64,000 nucleotides of DNA from an uncultured Coriobacteriaceae bacterium (GCA_944319885.1 CALUFC010000006.1:1-64000), one strand, 5' to 3'; positions 18,413-27,077 are shown, counted from the stretch's first letter. Program-made: numbers and translations. Notes: generated from the letters alone by a model not told the origin.

Positions 18413-19277
18413 CTTGGCCGAACGCAGTTTCCTCAGTATCGGCCAGGTCGTCAACCTTCTGCGCGGTTCCTATCCCGATCTTTCCAACTCGAAGATTCGC
18501 TTCCTCGAAGACGAGGGGCTCATCACACCGCATCGCACGCCTAAGGGGTATCGACAGTACTCAAAAGAGGATGTTGATCGCCTTGAGGTCATCTTGCATC
18601 TGCAGAAGACCCGCTATATGCCGTTAAACGTAATCAAGCAGCGCCTCGATAACGCCGAGGATCTCTCAACGCTCGCCTATGAGGTGGGGTTGCTTTCTGA
18701 TGTACCGCTTAAGGCGGAGCCAAAAGAAACCAAGCAGAAGCTACATCCCATCGAGGACATTCCCGATCTCTTGGGTGTGAACATCTCGTTCGTGCGCCAA
18801 CTTGCCGAGAACGATCTGGTGCGCATCATCCGCAGCCCCCAGAATCGTGAACTTATCGATGGTCGCGATTTCGAGATCATCCGGTATTGCTCGGAGCTTG
18901 CGCGTTTCCATATCGAGCCGCGCAACCTGCGTCAGTATGTCCTTTCGGCCAATCGCGAGTCCACGATGTTCGAACAAGTGCTCATAGGCATGCTCGGCAA
19001 CGACAACAGCGATGAAGACCGCGATGCCAAGCTCGAACGGGCCTTCAAGAAGTTGCACGATCTCACCGACGGCGTGCACACCGCGCTGCTGAAAAACCGT
19101 GTCTTCGAATCGCTCCATGCCATTGTTGAGGACGCTGATGTCGATGTCATCGATGCCGAGCTCGCAAAAAGCGAGCAGCGCAAGCACGCTCTGGAGCACG
19201 AGGGCGCATCGTCGAATGCAGCGACGAAGCAACCGGCCAAACGCACGCGTTCCACGCGCGGCACGCGTCGATCTTAG
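18405..19277 (+). CDS. MerR-family transcriptional regulator, FtsR-like
   Basis: A 290-residue regulator. The N-terminal winged helix (FLSIGQVVNLLRGSYPDLSNSKIRFLEDEGLI, in pieces, about 8-75) is MerR-type. A second DNA-binding-like segment sits at about 115-165, and the C-terminus is a basic tail rich in Arg and Thr. This matches actinobacterial Rv1828/FtsR, which activates ftsZ in Corynebacterium. GTG 18405 overlaps the FHA gene by 8 bases; TTG 18414 is an alternative start with GGGTGA before it. No metal- or drug-sensing cysteines are evident. Confidence 0.85.
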   Translation: MNSLAERSFLSIGQVVNLLRGSYPDLSNSKIRFLEDEGLITPHRTPKGYRQYSKEDVDRLEVILHLQKTRYMPLNVIKQRLDNAEDLSTLAYEVGLLSDVPLKAEPKETKQKLHPIEDIPDLLGVNISFVRQLAENDLVRIIRSPQNRELIDGRDFEIIRYCSELARFHIEPRNLRQYVLSANRESTMFEQVLIGMLGNDNSDEDRDAKLERAFKKLHDLTDGVHTALLKNRVFESLHAIVEDADVDVIDAELAKSEQRKHALEHEGASSNAATKQPAKRTRSTRGTRRS

Positions 19278-19308
19278 TTCTGTCGATACTTCTACATGAG
19301 GAGAACCC

Positions 19309-19842
19309 ATGGCTCAATTCCCGTTTGAATCGTATATTGCGAGCATTCCCGACTACCCTGAGCCCGGTGTTGTCTTCAAGGACATCACGCCGCTGTTTGC
19401 CGACGCCGATGCGCTGAAGCACGCTATCCAAGAGATTGCCGATGCGTTCCGGTCCTATGGCATCACCAAGGTCATCGGGCCAGAGGCGCGTGGCTTCATG
19501 GTTGGCGTTCCCGTAGCGATCGAGCTCGGTGCAGGCTTTGTACCGGCTCGCAAGCCCGGCAAGTTGCCGCGTAAGACCATTTCGATGAGCTACGAGCTTG
19601 AGTACGGTACCGATACGCTCGAGATCCATGAAGACGCGCTCAATCCTGAGGACCGCGTGCTCATCATCGATGATCTCATTGCAACAGGCGGAACGGTACG
19701 TGCTGCCGGCAAGCTCGTTCATGAAACCGGTGCCCAGCTCATCGGTTTCGGCTGCATCCTTGAACTTGCCTTTCTGAATCCGCGAACCGCGCTCACCGAG
19801 CTTGGCGATCTTGCCTTTAAGAGCCTTGTGGTGGTCGATTAG
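19309..19842 (+). CDS. apt: Adenine phosphoribosyltransferase
   Basis: A 177-residue purine-salvage enzyme making AMP from adenine and PRPP. IPDYPEPGVVFKDITPLF near the N-terminus and the PRPP loop VLIIDDLIATGGT (about 122-134) are diagnostic. GPEARGF and RKPGKLP are also typical. The ATG follows ATGAGGAGAACCC. In actinobacteria apt often lies next to relA; here it follows the MerR gene by 31 bases. Confidence 0.96.
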   Translation: MAQFPFESYIASIPDYPEPGVVFKDITPLFADADALKHAIQEIADAFRSYGITKVIGPEARGFMVGVPVAIELGAGFVPARKPGKLPRKTISMSYELEYGTDTLEIHEDALNPEDRVLIIDDLIATGGTVRAAGKLVHETGAQLIGFGCILELAFLNPRTALTELGDLAFKSLVVVD

Positions 19843-19979
19843 CCCGTGCTTCTCGGTGCTCAGCAAAACTTTGAGGGTTATTCGATGATGCAGGCGGCTG
19901 TCTGGCGCGCAGTCGATGCGCTGGCTATACTTGTTGTACGAACATGTACGCGTCGAACCTTACACGGGGGGACGATTCG

Positions 19980-21068
19980 ATGATTTCTAGTCCTTGCGCG
20001 CGCAAGGCGCTTTCTTTTGTTTCTGCCGGCTTGGTGTCTGCCTCGCTCATCTGCTCGGCGCTTCCGGTTACCGCGGTAGCCGATCCTCAATCTGAGCTTG
20101 ATGCGGCGCGCGCCCGGCTTGAGGAGATCGGCACGCAGACCGATTCGATTATGGGCACCTTGGCTGAGTTGAATGATCAACTCGAGCAGACCGATTACCA
20201 AATCGCTGAGAAGCAGACGCAGCTCTCCGATTATCAAGTGCAGCTGTCCAACTATGTTGCGAACGAATATAAGCACGGGAGCAACGGGCTCGTTCGCGCC
20301 GTTGTGGGCGTCGACACGCTCGATGACATGGTGAATCAGCTGTTCTATTTCTCGAAGGTCGCAGATTCCCAGGCCGATGCCATCGAGAACATCAAAACCA
20401 TCAAGGCTGATCTCGAGGAGCAGCGCTCGCAGCACCAGCAGGCTATCACGGATACGCAGTCCCAGATCGATAGCCTGAACGCCCAGCAGTCCGAGGCTTC
20501 CGCATTGGTTGACTCGCTCAGCGCCGAGGTACGTGCGCAGCTCGAGCAAGAGGCCGAGGAGAATGCTGCGCTCCAGGCTGCTATCGAGGCGAGCCAGGCC
20601 GAAGAGACGCCGCAGCCCGAGGTCGATGAGCCCCAGGTGGTCGAAGAGCAGCCAGCTCCTTCAGAGCCAGCCCGTGACGAGCAGGAGGATACTTCCCAGA
20701 CGCCGTCGAACGATGACAAGCCTTCGCACCAGGAGCCTTCGTATAGCCCCTCAACCGGCAACGCTATCGTCGATCGTGCCTATAGTTGCCTTGGTATCCC
20801 GTATGAATACGGTGCCGTTGGCCCCGGTTCCTATGACTGCTCTGGTCTGGTGAGCTACTGCGTGACGGGCCGCCACACGCGTGCCTTCACCTCGTCTAGC
20901 CTATGCGGATATCCCTCGGTTTCCAATCCGCAGCCCGGTGATATCTGCGTACGCCCCGGACACGTTGGCGTCTATATTGGCAACGGCCAGATGATCCATG
21001 CCCCGTCGCCCGGCAAGTCCGTCTGCATCACATCGGTACAGAGCGGCATGTGGTACGTCCGCGTGTAG
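19980..21068 (+). CDS. Secreted NlpC/P60 peptidoglycan endopeptidase with coiled-coil domain
   Basis: A 362-residue exported protein. A signal peptide ends near AVA-D (about residue 34). Residues 36-205 form a PcsB/RipA-like coiled coil. A Glu/Pro/Gln-rich linker spans about 205-258, and the NlpC/P60 domain spans 259-362. The catalytic triad is Cys287 (YDCSG), His328 (PGHVGVY) and His340 (MIHAP). Such enzymes cut peptidoglycan stem peptides during cell separation, and the coiled coil usually gates the active site. ATG 19980 has GGGGGGA seven bases upstream; an earlier ATG at 19944 would spoil the signal peptide. A clear terminator follows. Confidence 0.93.
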   Translation: MISSPCARKALSFVSAGLVSASLICSALPVTAVADPQSELDAARARLEEIGTQTDSIMGTLAELNDQLEQTDYQIAEKQTQLSDYQVQLSNYVANEYKHGSNGLVRAVVGVDTLDDMVNQLFYFSKVADSQADAIENIKTIKADLEEQRSQHQQAITDTQSQIDSLNAQQSEASALVDSLSAEVRAQLEQEAEENAALQAAIEASQAEETPQPEVDEPQVVEEQPAPSEPARDEQEDTSQTPSNDDKPSHQEPSYSPSTGNAIVDRAYSCLGIPYEYGAVGPGSYDCSGLVSYCVTGRHTRAFTSSSLCGYPSVSNPQPGDICVRPGHVGVYIGNGQMIHAPSPGKSVCITSVQSGMWYVRV

Positions 21069-21100
21069 CTTCAGGCCGCTAATTCATAGGTTGAGAATAA

Positions 21101-21126
21101 AGGACCGCTCGTTGGCGGTCCTTTTT
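21101..21126 (+). terminator. Intrinsic terminator after the NlpC/P60 gene
   Basis: AGGACCGC (21101-21108) and GCGGTCCT (21115-21122) form an 8-bp stem with loop TCGTTG, followed by a T run. Confidence 0.92.
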
Positions 21127-21174
21127 CTTGTGCACGACAATGCGAAAGCAGCAATTACTTCGCGTGTACACATC

Positions 21175-21206
21175 ATTGGCTATGAGGCATCACCCTCATA
21201 GCCAAT
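21175..21206. repeat. 13-bp perfect inverted repeat over the DUF1836 stop codon
   Basis: ATTGGCTATGAGG (21175-21187) and CCTCATAGCCAAT (21194-21206) are perfect complements around CATCAC. On the minus strand the stem contains the last codons and the stop of the DUF1836 gene. There is no T run on that side, so it is not an ordinary intrinsic terminator. Confidence 0.8.
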
Positions 21207-21797
21207 ATAGTGAAGATATCCGACGAGATATGCCTTGGCAGCGAAGGCGATCACGGCATTGCGGACGAGGAGCGATTCTCTCGTCACTAAGCGGGCGGTA
21301 TCGTTCGGTAGGCTTCCATTGGGCCCAAAGGTACCATGGAGCGCATTCTCCATCTCGGTTGCGACATAGTTGAACGCGGTATCAACCTCGTATGTCATGC
21401 GTTGAATCTTGAAGAGCGATGCTATCGCTGAAATGGAAAGCACCTGTTTGAAAAAGCAGATGACGAGCAGTCGTGCAATATGCTCGCGTCCATAGAGCTT
21501 TTTACGTGGTGACGGAACGAGGCCGACCTTAACGTAATTGTTGATCATGGAAGGGGAGAGCCAGGGGCCTTCGGTGCATTGCTCAAGCGGGCGCAACACC
21601 GCATCGATAAACGATACGACTTGGTCGCGATAGAGCTCAACATCCGGTAGCTCCTCATAACGCGGAATATGAATCGCATGAACGGCGTTGCAGATATCCG
21701 ATTGTAAAAACGCATCCGGCAATAAGGTGGGTGTCACATCTTGTGGTGTGATCGGCTTGGAGGAATCAGACATCGGAATAACTTTAGGAGCCTGCAT
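21180..21797 (-). CDS. DUF1836 family protein, MerR-like DNA-binding fold
   Basis: A 205-residue protein recognised as DUF1836 by LSPSMINNYVKVGLVPSP, then YGREHIARLLVICFFKQVLSI. This part (about 75-125) looks like a helix-turn-helix of the MerR type, so a transcription factor is plausible; function is not established. The chosen ATG at 21797 has AGAAGGTG five bases upstream. An in-frame ATG at 21854 has no ribosome-binding site. It is divergent from degV across an A/T-rich 130-base gap and isolated from other minus genes. A 13-bp hairpin covers its stop. Confidence 0.82.
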   Translation of the reverse strand: MQAPKVIPMSDSSKPITPQDVTPTLLPDAFLQSDICNAVHAIHIPRYEELPDVELYRDQVVSFIDAVLRPLEQCTEGPWLSPSMINNYVKVGLVPSPRKKLYGREHIARLLVICFFKQVLSISAIASLFKIQRMTYEVDTAFNYVATEMENALHGTFGPNGSLPNDTARLVTRESLLVRNAVIAFAAKAYLVGYLHYIGYEGDAS

Positions 21798-21927
21798 ATG
21801 AGCACCTTCTCGGTCAAGCACGAAACGACATCCTAGCGGAATATCCTGTATCATATCATCTAGTAATTAATACTATCTATGGAATATACTGCTATCAGGT
21901 GGTAGATCATGTTGGAAAGGTTAAACC

Positions 21928-22776
21928 ATGAGCTGGGCAATCGTTGCTGATTCAAGTTGCAATCTGCGCGGATTCACCCCGACGGCACCAGACACTGTCT
22001 ACGCCATCGCACCCCTTAAGGTGCTTGTTGGATCTCAGGAGTATGTTGATGACGAGCAACTGGATGTGAGTGCTCTTAACAAAGCGGTAGCCGCTGAAAG
22101 CACGGCATCGTCGAGCGCATGCCCCAGCGCGGGGGAGTGGGCTGAGCGTTTTCGACTGGCAGACAATGTCATCGTCATAACGATATCTGCGAACCTTTCC
22201 GGCAGTTACGAAGCCGCGGTCATGGCCAAAGGGTTGGTTGAAGAAGATGGCCCTCGGAACATCCATATCGTCAATTCCCGTGCTGCGGGCGGCAAGCTTG
22301 AGTATCTCGTCATGCAATTAGATAGGTACCTTACGAAGAATCCTTCCTTTGCAGATGCATGTGCGTTCATCGATCAAGCCGAGCAAGCGTCTCAGGTGCT
22401 CTTCTCGTTAAGCAGCTACGACAACCTTATCAAGTCAGGTCGTATGCCTAAAGCCGCGGGCCTCATCGCCAATAAGCTCAGCATCCGCATCTTGGGTATT
22501 GCGAGCAACGAGGGAACGATTAAGATCGTTGCCCCAACACGAGGTTCAAAGAAGACCATAGCCAAAATCGTGCAGGCCATGCAGGGCGATGGCTATCAAG
22601 GCGGTCTGGTCTGCATCGATCATGTTGAGAATGAAAAAGGTGCGCAAGAGCTCGCCGACAAAATACGCGAGACATGGCCGACGGCAGAGATCAAGATACT
22701 GCCATGCGGCGGTCTTTGCTCATATTATGCCGAGCAATCAGGTTTGATCATCGGCTACGGAAGATCGAGCGCGTAA
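21928..22776 (+). CDS. DegV family fatty-acid-binding protein
   Basis: A 282-residue two-domain protein of the DegV/FakB family. These bind a fatty acid that is then phosphorylated by the FakA kinase. The N-terminal AIVADSSCNL corresponds to the usual DSxADL motif; TISANLSGSYEAA and NSRAAGGKLEYLV are conserved fatty-acid-site segments. The C-terminus ends in GLIIGYG. No fakA is in the window. GGAAAGG lies upstream of the ATG. It is divergent from the DUF1836 gene, which could regulate it; that is inference. Confidence 0.92.
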   Translation: MSWAIVADSSCNLRGFTPTAPDTVYAIAPLKVLVGSQEYVDDEQLDVSALNKAVAAESTASSSACPSAGEWAERFRLADNVIVITISANLSGSYEAAVMAKGLVEEDGPRNIHIVNSRAAGGKLEYLVMQLDRYLTKNPSFADACAFIDQAEQASQVLFSLSSYDNLIKSGRMPKAAGLIANKLSIRILGIASNEGTIKIVAPTRGSKKTIAKIVQAMQGDGYQGGLVCIDHVENEKGAQELADKIRETWPTAEIKILPCGGLCSYYAEQSGLIIGYGRSSA

Positions 22777-22788
22777 GGCATAAGACAA

Positions 22789-22820
22789 AAAGGGCGGTAT
22801 CACAACCGCCCTTTCTTCTT
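22789..22820 (+). terminator. Intrinsic terminator after degV
   Basis: AGGGCGGT (22791-22798) pairs with ACCGCCCT (22805-22812) around ATCACA, preceded by A residues and followed by TTCTTCTT. The flanking A/T run could also serve the convergent trxB side. Confidence 0.88.
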
Positions 22821-22888
22821 ATTGATAATAACTTTACATAAGATATATTATCGTGAATATGAAGCTGAATGATTTCGACTTTAGGATT

Positions 22889-23830
22889 CTAGAGTGCCTT
22901 GATGTACTCATAGGCCGATGTAGCAGCTATAGCACCATCGGATGCCGCGGTAATAACTTGACGCAATCGCTTTGACCGAACATCGCCCGCGGCAAACAGT
23001 CCGGGCGTCTTCGTTGCCATCGATTCATCGGTTTGAATACCGCCGTCTCGACCGAGGTCGACAAAATCGGTCACGAGGCATGTCACTGGATCTGTTCCGG
23101 CGAATACGAAGATACCGAACGAACCCGGTTTAAACTCCTCGTTATAGCATGTTCCCGTCGCATTGTTTCTAAACGTGATTGTCGATGGCAACGCATCACC
23201 CGAGAGCTCAACGATCGAGGTTTCGTATTTTACCGAGATCTTTTCATGTGCGAGTACGCGGTTCACAACGCCCTGTGGCGCACGAAAATCATTGCGTCGA
23301 ATGACCATGCAAACATGGCTTGCAAAGTTCGTAAGGAATAACCCCTCTTCACAGGCGGCATTTCCGCCACCGATAACGAACACCTGTTTGTCTTTATAGA
23401 ACATGCCATCGCAAGTTGCGCAATATGAAACGCCGCGCCCTTTATACGTATCCTCGCCCTTGAAGCCAACAGGTCGAGGCACGGCACCCGACGCGACAAT
23501 CAATGCCTTCGCAGTGAGCTTAGTTCCAGCATCGTAGGACAAGTTGAAGGAACCGTCTTCGTTATGAGAAACAGCCTCGACAGAAACATACCGCGTTTCG
23601 GCACCTGTAGCTTCTGCATGCTCCTGGAAGCGCATACCCAGTTCTGCACCGGAGATACTCGTGATGCCCGGATAGTTCTCTATGATATCCGTGGTCGTAA
23701 TCTGCCCACCGGGCATAGCCTGCTCGAACACTACGGTGGAAAGATTTGCACGCGCCGCATAGATGGCGGCGGAATACCCGGCAGCGCCGCCTCCGAGAAT
23801 GGCAAGATCAACATCGGTCTGCATGGCCAT
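22889..23830 (-). CDS. trxB: Thioredoxin reductase (NADPH)
   Basis: A 313-residue FAD/NADPH flavoprotein reducing thioredoxin. The FAD motif is GGGAAGYSAAIYAARA (about 13-28), the redox pair Cys137-Cys140 lies in YCATCDG, and the NADPH region has GGGNAACEE with IRRNDFRA. The basic RR argues for NADPH rather than ferredoxin use. The chosen ATG at 23830 sits five bases after AAAGG; a GTG at 23836 is in frame. No thioredoxin gene is next to it. It is divergent from the glycolipid synthase gene. Confidence 0.93.
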   Translation of the reverse strand: MAMQTDVDLAILGGGAAGYSAAIYAARANLSTVVFEQAMPGGQITTTDIIENYPGITSISGAELGMRFQEHAEATGAETRYVSVEAVSHNEDGSFNLSYDAGTKLTAKALIVASGAVPRPVGFKGEDTYKGRGVSYCATCDGMFYKDKQVFVIGGGNAACEEGLFLTNFASHVCMVIRRNDFRAPQGVVNRVLAHEKISVKYETSIVELSGDALPSTITFRNNATGTCYNEEFKPGSFGIFVFAGTDPVTCLVTDFVDLGRDGGIQTDESMATKTPGLFAAGDVRSKRLRQVITAASDGAIAATSAYEYIKAL

Positions 23831-23838
23831 CGACACCT

Positions 23839-23852
23839 TTCAAACGTTTGAA
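23839..23852. promoter_or_regulatory. 14-bp perfect palindrome before trxB
   Basis: TTCAAACGTTTGAA is perfectly self-complementary and lies immediately upstream of, and touching, the trxB ribosome-binding site. It could be an operator or a short leader hairpin. No known regulator is assigned. Confidence 0.45.
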
Positions 23853-23951
23853 TCGAACTTGTACGTTCTCTTAATATATCGACTGAGCGTTGCTGGCAGC
23901 CTGAGCAGATGACGTACAATATCTATTCGTGTACCCGTCTGAGGAGAACCT

Positions 23952-25205
23952 ATGTCAGACAAGTTGGAAGATGATGCCGCGCCATCTCAGCGCCCTGTCA
24001 TCACCATCATGCATGCCTCGGTTGGCTCTGGCCATAAAGCCGCAGCGAACGCCGTTGCACAGGCATTTGATCGACTTCGTGGGCAACTTGGGGTACCCGA
24101 GGATGTAGAGATTGATGTTTTAGACATCCTAGATTTCGGTCGCATCAAATTCGATGGCAATAAGACGGCTGCATCATTTACCGGCGCTACGCGACCCATC
24201 TATGACATCACCTGGCGCTATACCTTGACGGGCAGAATTCTATGGGGCGGAGGGACCGGTTGGTCGCGCATCATGTTCCCCAGCTTCAATGAGTATGTTG
24301 AGAAGCGGAGACCCCGAGCGATTATCGCAACGCACATTACCGCCGCAAATGTCGCGGTTGGCGCACGTATGATCTGCGATATCGACTACCCTATCGTCTG
24401 CGTGCCCACCGACTATGAGATCGAGGGGTGGTGGCCCCATCTCGAAACCGATCTATTCTGTGTTGGCACTGAGTTTATGGCCGAGACCTTGCGTCCCCGC
24501 AAAGTGCCGGAATCCTGCATCAAGATCACGGGCATTCCTGTTCGTCATGGCTTCGAGGTTTCTGAGTCTGCTGACGTATGCCGCAACACATTTGGATTGC
24601 CTCAGGATAAGACGATCGTCCTCGTGCTTGCAGGTGCAAGTCTCCCCCAGCCCTATGTTAGATTCCGTACGGCAATCGAGCAGACGATTCCGTTTTTGCG
24701 CGGGCTTGAAGATATGTACTTCCTATTCTTGCCGGGTAAAGATGCGGATTATTCGAACCGCCTCAAGACGCTCTTCGACGCCATGAAACTTGAAAATGTG
24801 CGCGTCATGGATTATGTCGAAGACATGGCTACGCTTATGCACGCTTCAGACCTCGCGATCCTCAAACCCGGAGGTCTTTCGGTTACAGAATGCCTGTGCG
24901 CGCAGCTGCCCATGATTCTTTTAGGCAAATCATATGGCCAGGAGAAGGCAAATACCACGATGCTTACGTCGTTTGGCGCGGCCATGCATGCCACAACCGC
25001 TCGAGAGCTCATCATCGCGTTAAAGCATCTCCACAAGAATCCTGAGTCGATTCGAGCGATGCTAATCAATGCGAACGCGCTGCGTAGGCCAACCGCTGCA
25101 GACGATATCGTAGCGGCGACGATGCAGCTCGTCGGAACAACGAAAGAGCGTGAGAAACATTTTGCCGAGTTTTACCTTGGTGGTAAACCGGCCCACACGC
25201 GCTAA
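23952..25205 (+). CDS. Diacylglycerol glycosyltransferase (MGDG synthase/UgtP-like, GT28)
   Basis: A 417-residue MurG-like glycosyltransferase. HASVGSGHKAAANAV near residue 21 is the N-terminal motif of monogalactosyl/glucosyl-diacylglycerol synthases, and the C-terminal half has the GT28 sugar-nucleotide site (ILKPGGLSVTECLC). It probably makes membrane glycolipid, or a lipoteichoic-acid-type anchor, from diacylglycerol and UDP-sugar. The sugar cannot be predicted. GAGGAGAACCT precedes the ATG. A TACAAT -10-like hexamer lies about 40 bases upstream. It is followed by a strong GC hairpin and the convergent permease gene. Confidence 0.88.
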   Translation: MSDKLEDDAAPSQRPVITIMHASVGSGHKAAANAVAQAFDRLRGQLGVPEDVEIDVLDILDFGRIKFDGNKTAASFTGATRPIYDITWRYTLTGRILWGGGTGWSRIMFPSFNEYVEKRRPRAIIATHITAANVAVGARMICDIDYPIVCVPTDYEIEGWWPHLETDLFCVGTEFMAETLRPRKVPESCIKITGIPVRHGFEVSESADVCRNTFGLPQDKTIVLVLAGASLPQPYVRFRTAIEQTIPFLRGLEDMYFLFLPGKDADYSNRLKTLFDAMKLENVRVMDYVEDMATLMHASDLAILKPGGLSVTECLCAQLPMILLGKSYGQEKANTTMLTSFGAAMHATTARELIIALKHLHKNPESIRAMLINANALRRPTAADDIVAATMQLVGTTKEREKHFAEFYLGGKPAHTR

Positions 25206-25217
25206 CCGAAAACGAAT

Positions 25218-25239
25218 GAGGGGCCCGCATGGGCCCCTC
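25218..25239. terminator. GC-rich hairpin between convergent genes
   Basis: GAGGGGCCC (25218-25226) and GGGCCCCTC (25231-25239) form a perfect 9-bp stem with loop GCAT. Neither side has a good T run, so any terminator or transcription-collision role is uncertain. Confidence 0.5.
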
Positions 25240-25268
25240 AAATCGAAACGATAGCAGAGCTCCGTTGT

Positions 25269-26582
25269 TTAGAGCATCAAGAAGTACACCAAGAACGCGA
25301 CGCCCGCAACCCACATGAGCGGACGAATCTCCTTGACCTTGCCGGTCACCACCGCAACGATGATGTAGGTGATGAACCCGAGGCCAATGCCGTTCGAAAT
25401 GGAATACGTGAACGGGATACCGGCGATGATCATGAACGTCGGGAAGCCCTCGAGCACATCGCTCCAGTCGATATCAACGACATCGCTCATCATCAAGAAG
25501 CCAACGAACACGAGTGCTCCGCAGGTCGCAGCAGAAGGAATGCAGCTGATAACCGGCGAGAGGAACGCAGCGAGCAGGAAGAGCACACCGGTGACGACCG
25601 AGGTGAGGCCCGTGCGACCGCCGTCAGCGGCGCCCGAAGAGCTCTCGACGAACGTGGTGATGGAAGATGCACCGAAGAAGCCGCCCACAGCAGCAGCAAT
25701 CGAGTCGACGATGAGGATAGGACGAATGTCCTCGACCTTACCGTCCTCAGTCAGGAACTCACCCTGCTTCGCCACGGCCATAGCGGTGCCCATGGTGTCG
25801 AAGAAGTCGCTCATCATAAGCGAGAACGCGAACAGCAGCAGCGAGGGCGTTGTCGCTGCCTCGATGATGCCCATGACACCGTTGCCATTGTCCTGCATGG
25901 GTGCGGCAAACGTCGCAAAATCAAGCGGAGCGACCACACCGGTTGGAATCGGCGTAACCTGAAGCGGAATACCGATGATGGCTGCGATGACGATGCCCCA
26001 CAGCAAGGCACCCTTAACCTTCATCGAGTACAGAATGACCGAAAGCACGATCGAGATGACGCCAACGATGAATGCGCCGGAGGTGACATCGCCGAGCGCG
26101 ACCATCGTGGACTCATTGGCCACGATGATGCCTGCATCCTTCAGGCCGATCATGGCAATGAAGAGACCGAGACCGATCGAGATGCCATGACGCAAGGAAA
26201 CCGGAATCGCATCCATGATCGCTTCGCGCAAGCCGCACAACACCAAGATGAGGATTGCAATACCCTCGATGAAGATGACAGCCATGGCGGTCTGCCAGCC
26301 ATATCCCATAGCGCCGCACAGCGTGAAGGCTACGATCGAGTTGATGCCCATGCCGGAAGCGCAGGCGAGCGGTCGATTCGAGAAGACGCCCATGGCGATC
26401 GTCATAATCGCCGCGCCGATGCATGTTGCCGTAACGGCGGCACCGCTCGGAATACCCGCAGCAGCAAGAATGCTCGGGTTGACCACGATGATGTAGGCCA
26501 TGGCCAAGAACGTGGTCAGGCCGGCGCGCACCTCAGTTGCTGAGCTCGATCCGCGCTCGGATAATTTGAAGAACGTATCCAT
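25269..26582 (-). CDS. NCS2 family purine permease (guanine/hypoxanthine, AzgA/PbuG-like)
   Basis: A 437-residue polytopic transporter with about 12-14 membrane segments. TEVRAGLTTFLAMAYIIVVNP near the N-terminus, ACASGMGINSIVAFT and the FGASSITTFVESSSGAADGGRTGL region are typical of the AzgA-like branch carrying guanine, hypoxanthine or adenine. AAAAGGGGAG lies before the ATG. It is the last gene of a LysM-nrdR-dut-permease run, with 48 bases after dut. With apt elsewhere in the window it fits purine salvage. No purine riboswitch fits the short gap. Confidence 0.92.
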   Translation of the reverse strand: MDTFFKLSERGSSSATEVRAGLTTFLAMAYIIVVNPSILAAAGIPSGAAVTATCIGAAIMTIAMGVFSNRPLACASGMGINSIVAFTLCGAMGYGWQTAMAVIFIEGIAILILVLCGLREAIMDAIPVSLRHGISIGLGLFIAMIGLKDAGIIVANESTMVALGDVTSGAFIVGVISIVLSVILYSMKVKGALLWGIVIAAIIGIPLQVTPIPTGVVAPLDFATFAAPMQDNGNGVMGIIEAATTPSLLLFAFSLMMSDFFDTMGTAMAVAKQGEFLTEDGKVEDIRPILIVDSIAAAVGGFFGASSITTFVESSSGAADGGRTGLTSVVTGVLFLLAAFLSPVISCIPSAATCGALVFVGFLMMSDVVDIDWSDVLEGFPTFMIIAGIPFTYSISNGIGLGFITYIIVAVVTGKVKEIRPLMWVAGVAFLVYFLML

Positions 26583-26630
26583 CTACTCCCCTTTTCCTTG
26601 ATGTTTGTTCTTCGATCTATGTTCCGGCGT

Positions 26631-27074
26631 CTACGAAACGCCGCTGGAACCAAAGCCTCCCGTACCACGATCGGTCTCGTCGAGCTCATTGACCTCGACG
26701 AGGGTGACCGTCGGTACCGCCTGAATCACAAGCTGCGCGATCCGTTCACCGCGCTCGATGTGAATCGTGGTATGGGCATCGAGATTGATTGCGATGATCT
26801 TGAGCTCACCGCGGTAATGCGCATCGATCAGACCCGGCGTATTGACAATAGAAAGGCCTTGTTTGAGCGCCATACCGCTACGCGGCTGCACGAACCCGGC
26901 ATAGCCGTCAGGCAGCGCTATCGCAATACCGGTCGGAATGAGCACGCGTTCGAACGGCAGGATGTCAACTGTTGCATTCGATCGCAGATCAAGACCGGCA
27001 TCGCCGGCGTAGGCATAGCTCGGAAGCTCGACGGCTTCATCGAGACGTTGAATGCGCACATTGATAGCAGTCAT
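26631..27074 (-). CDS. dut: dUTP diphosphatase
   Basis: A 147-residue trimeric dUTPase that removes dUTP and supplies dUMP. The five motifs are visible: AGDAGLDLRS, PRSGMALK, NTPGLIDAHYRGEL, RGERIAQLVI and the C-terminal RGTGGFGSSG that closes the active site. It starts 3 bases after the nrdR stop, so the two are co-transcribed, grouping deoxynucleotide control with dUTP clearance. Confidence 0.96.
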   Translation of the reverse strand: MTAINVRIQRLDEAVELPSYAYAGDAGLDLRSNATVDILPFERVLIPTGIAIALPDGYAGFVQPRSGMALKQGLSIVNTPGLIDAHYRGELKIIAINLDAHTTIHIERGERIAQLVIQAVPTVTLVEVNELDETDRGTGGFGSSGVS

Positions 27075-27077
27075 AGG

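Noticed and set aside
19980-20110. Lipoprotein signal in the NlpC/P60 protein (Cys25)
   Set aside because: SLIC lacks the small residue required before cysteine, and an AVA signal-peptidase I site follows.
23854-23868. LexA-like inverted repeat before trxB (CGAACTTGTACGTTC)
   Set aside because: The half-sites GAAC/GTTC are 6 bases apart, whereas the LexA boxes in this window have 4, so it does not fit.
26583-26630. Possible purine riboswitch before the purine permease
   Set aside because: Only 48 bases separate dut and the permease, which is too short for an aptamer plus expression platform, and no conserved core is seen.
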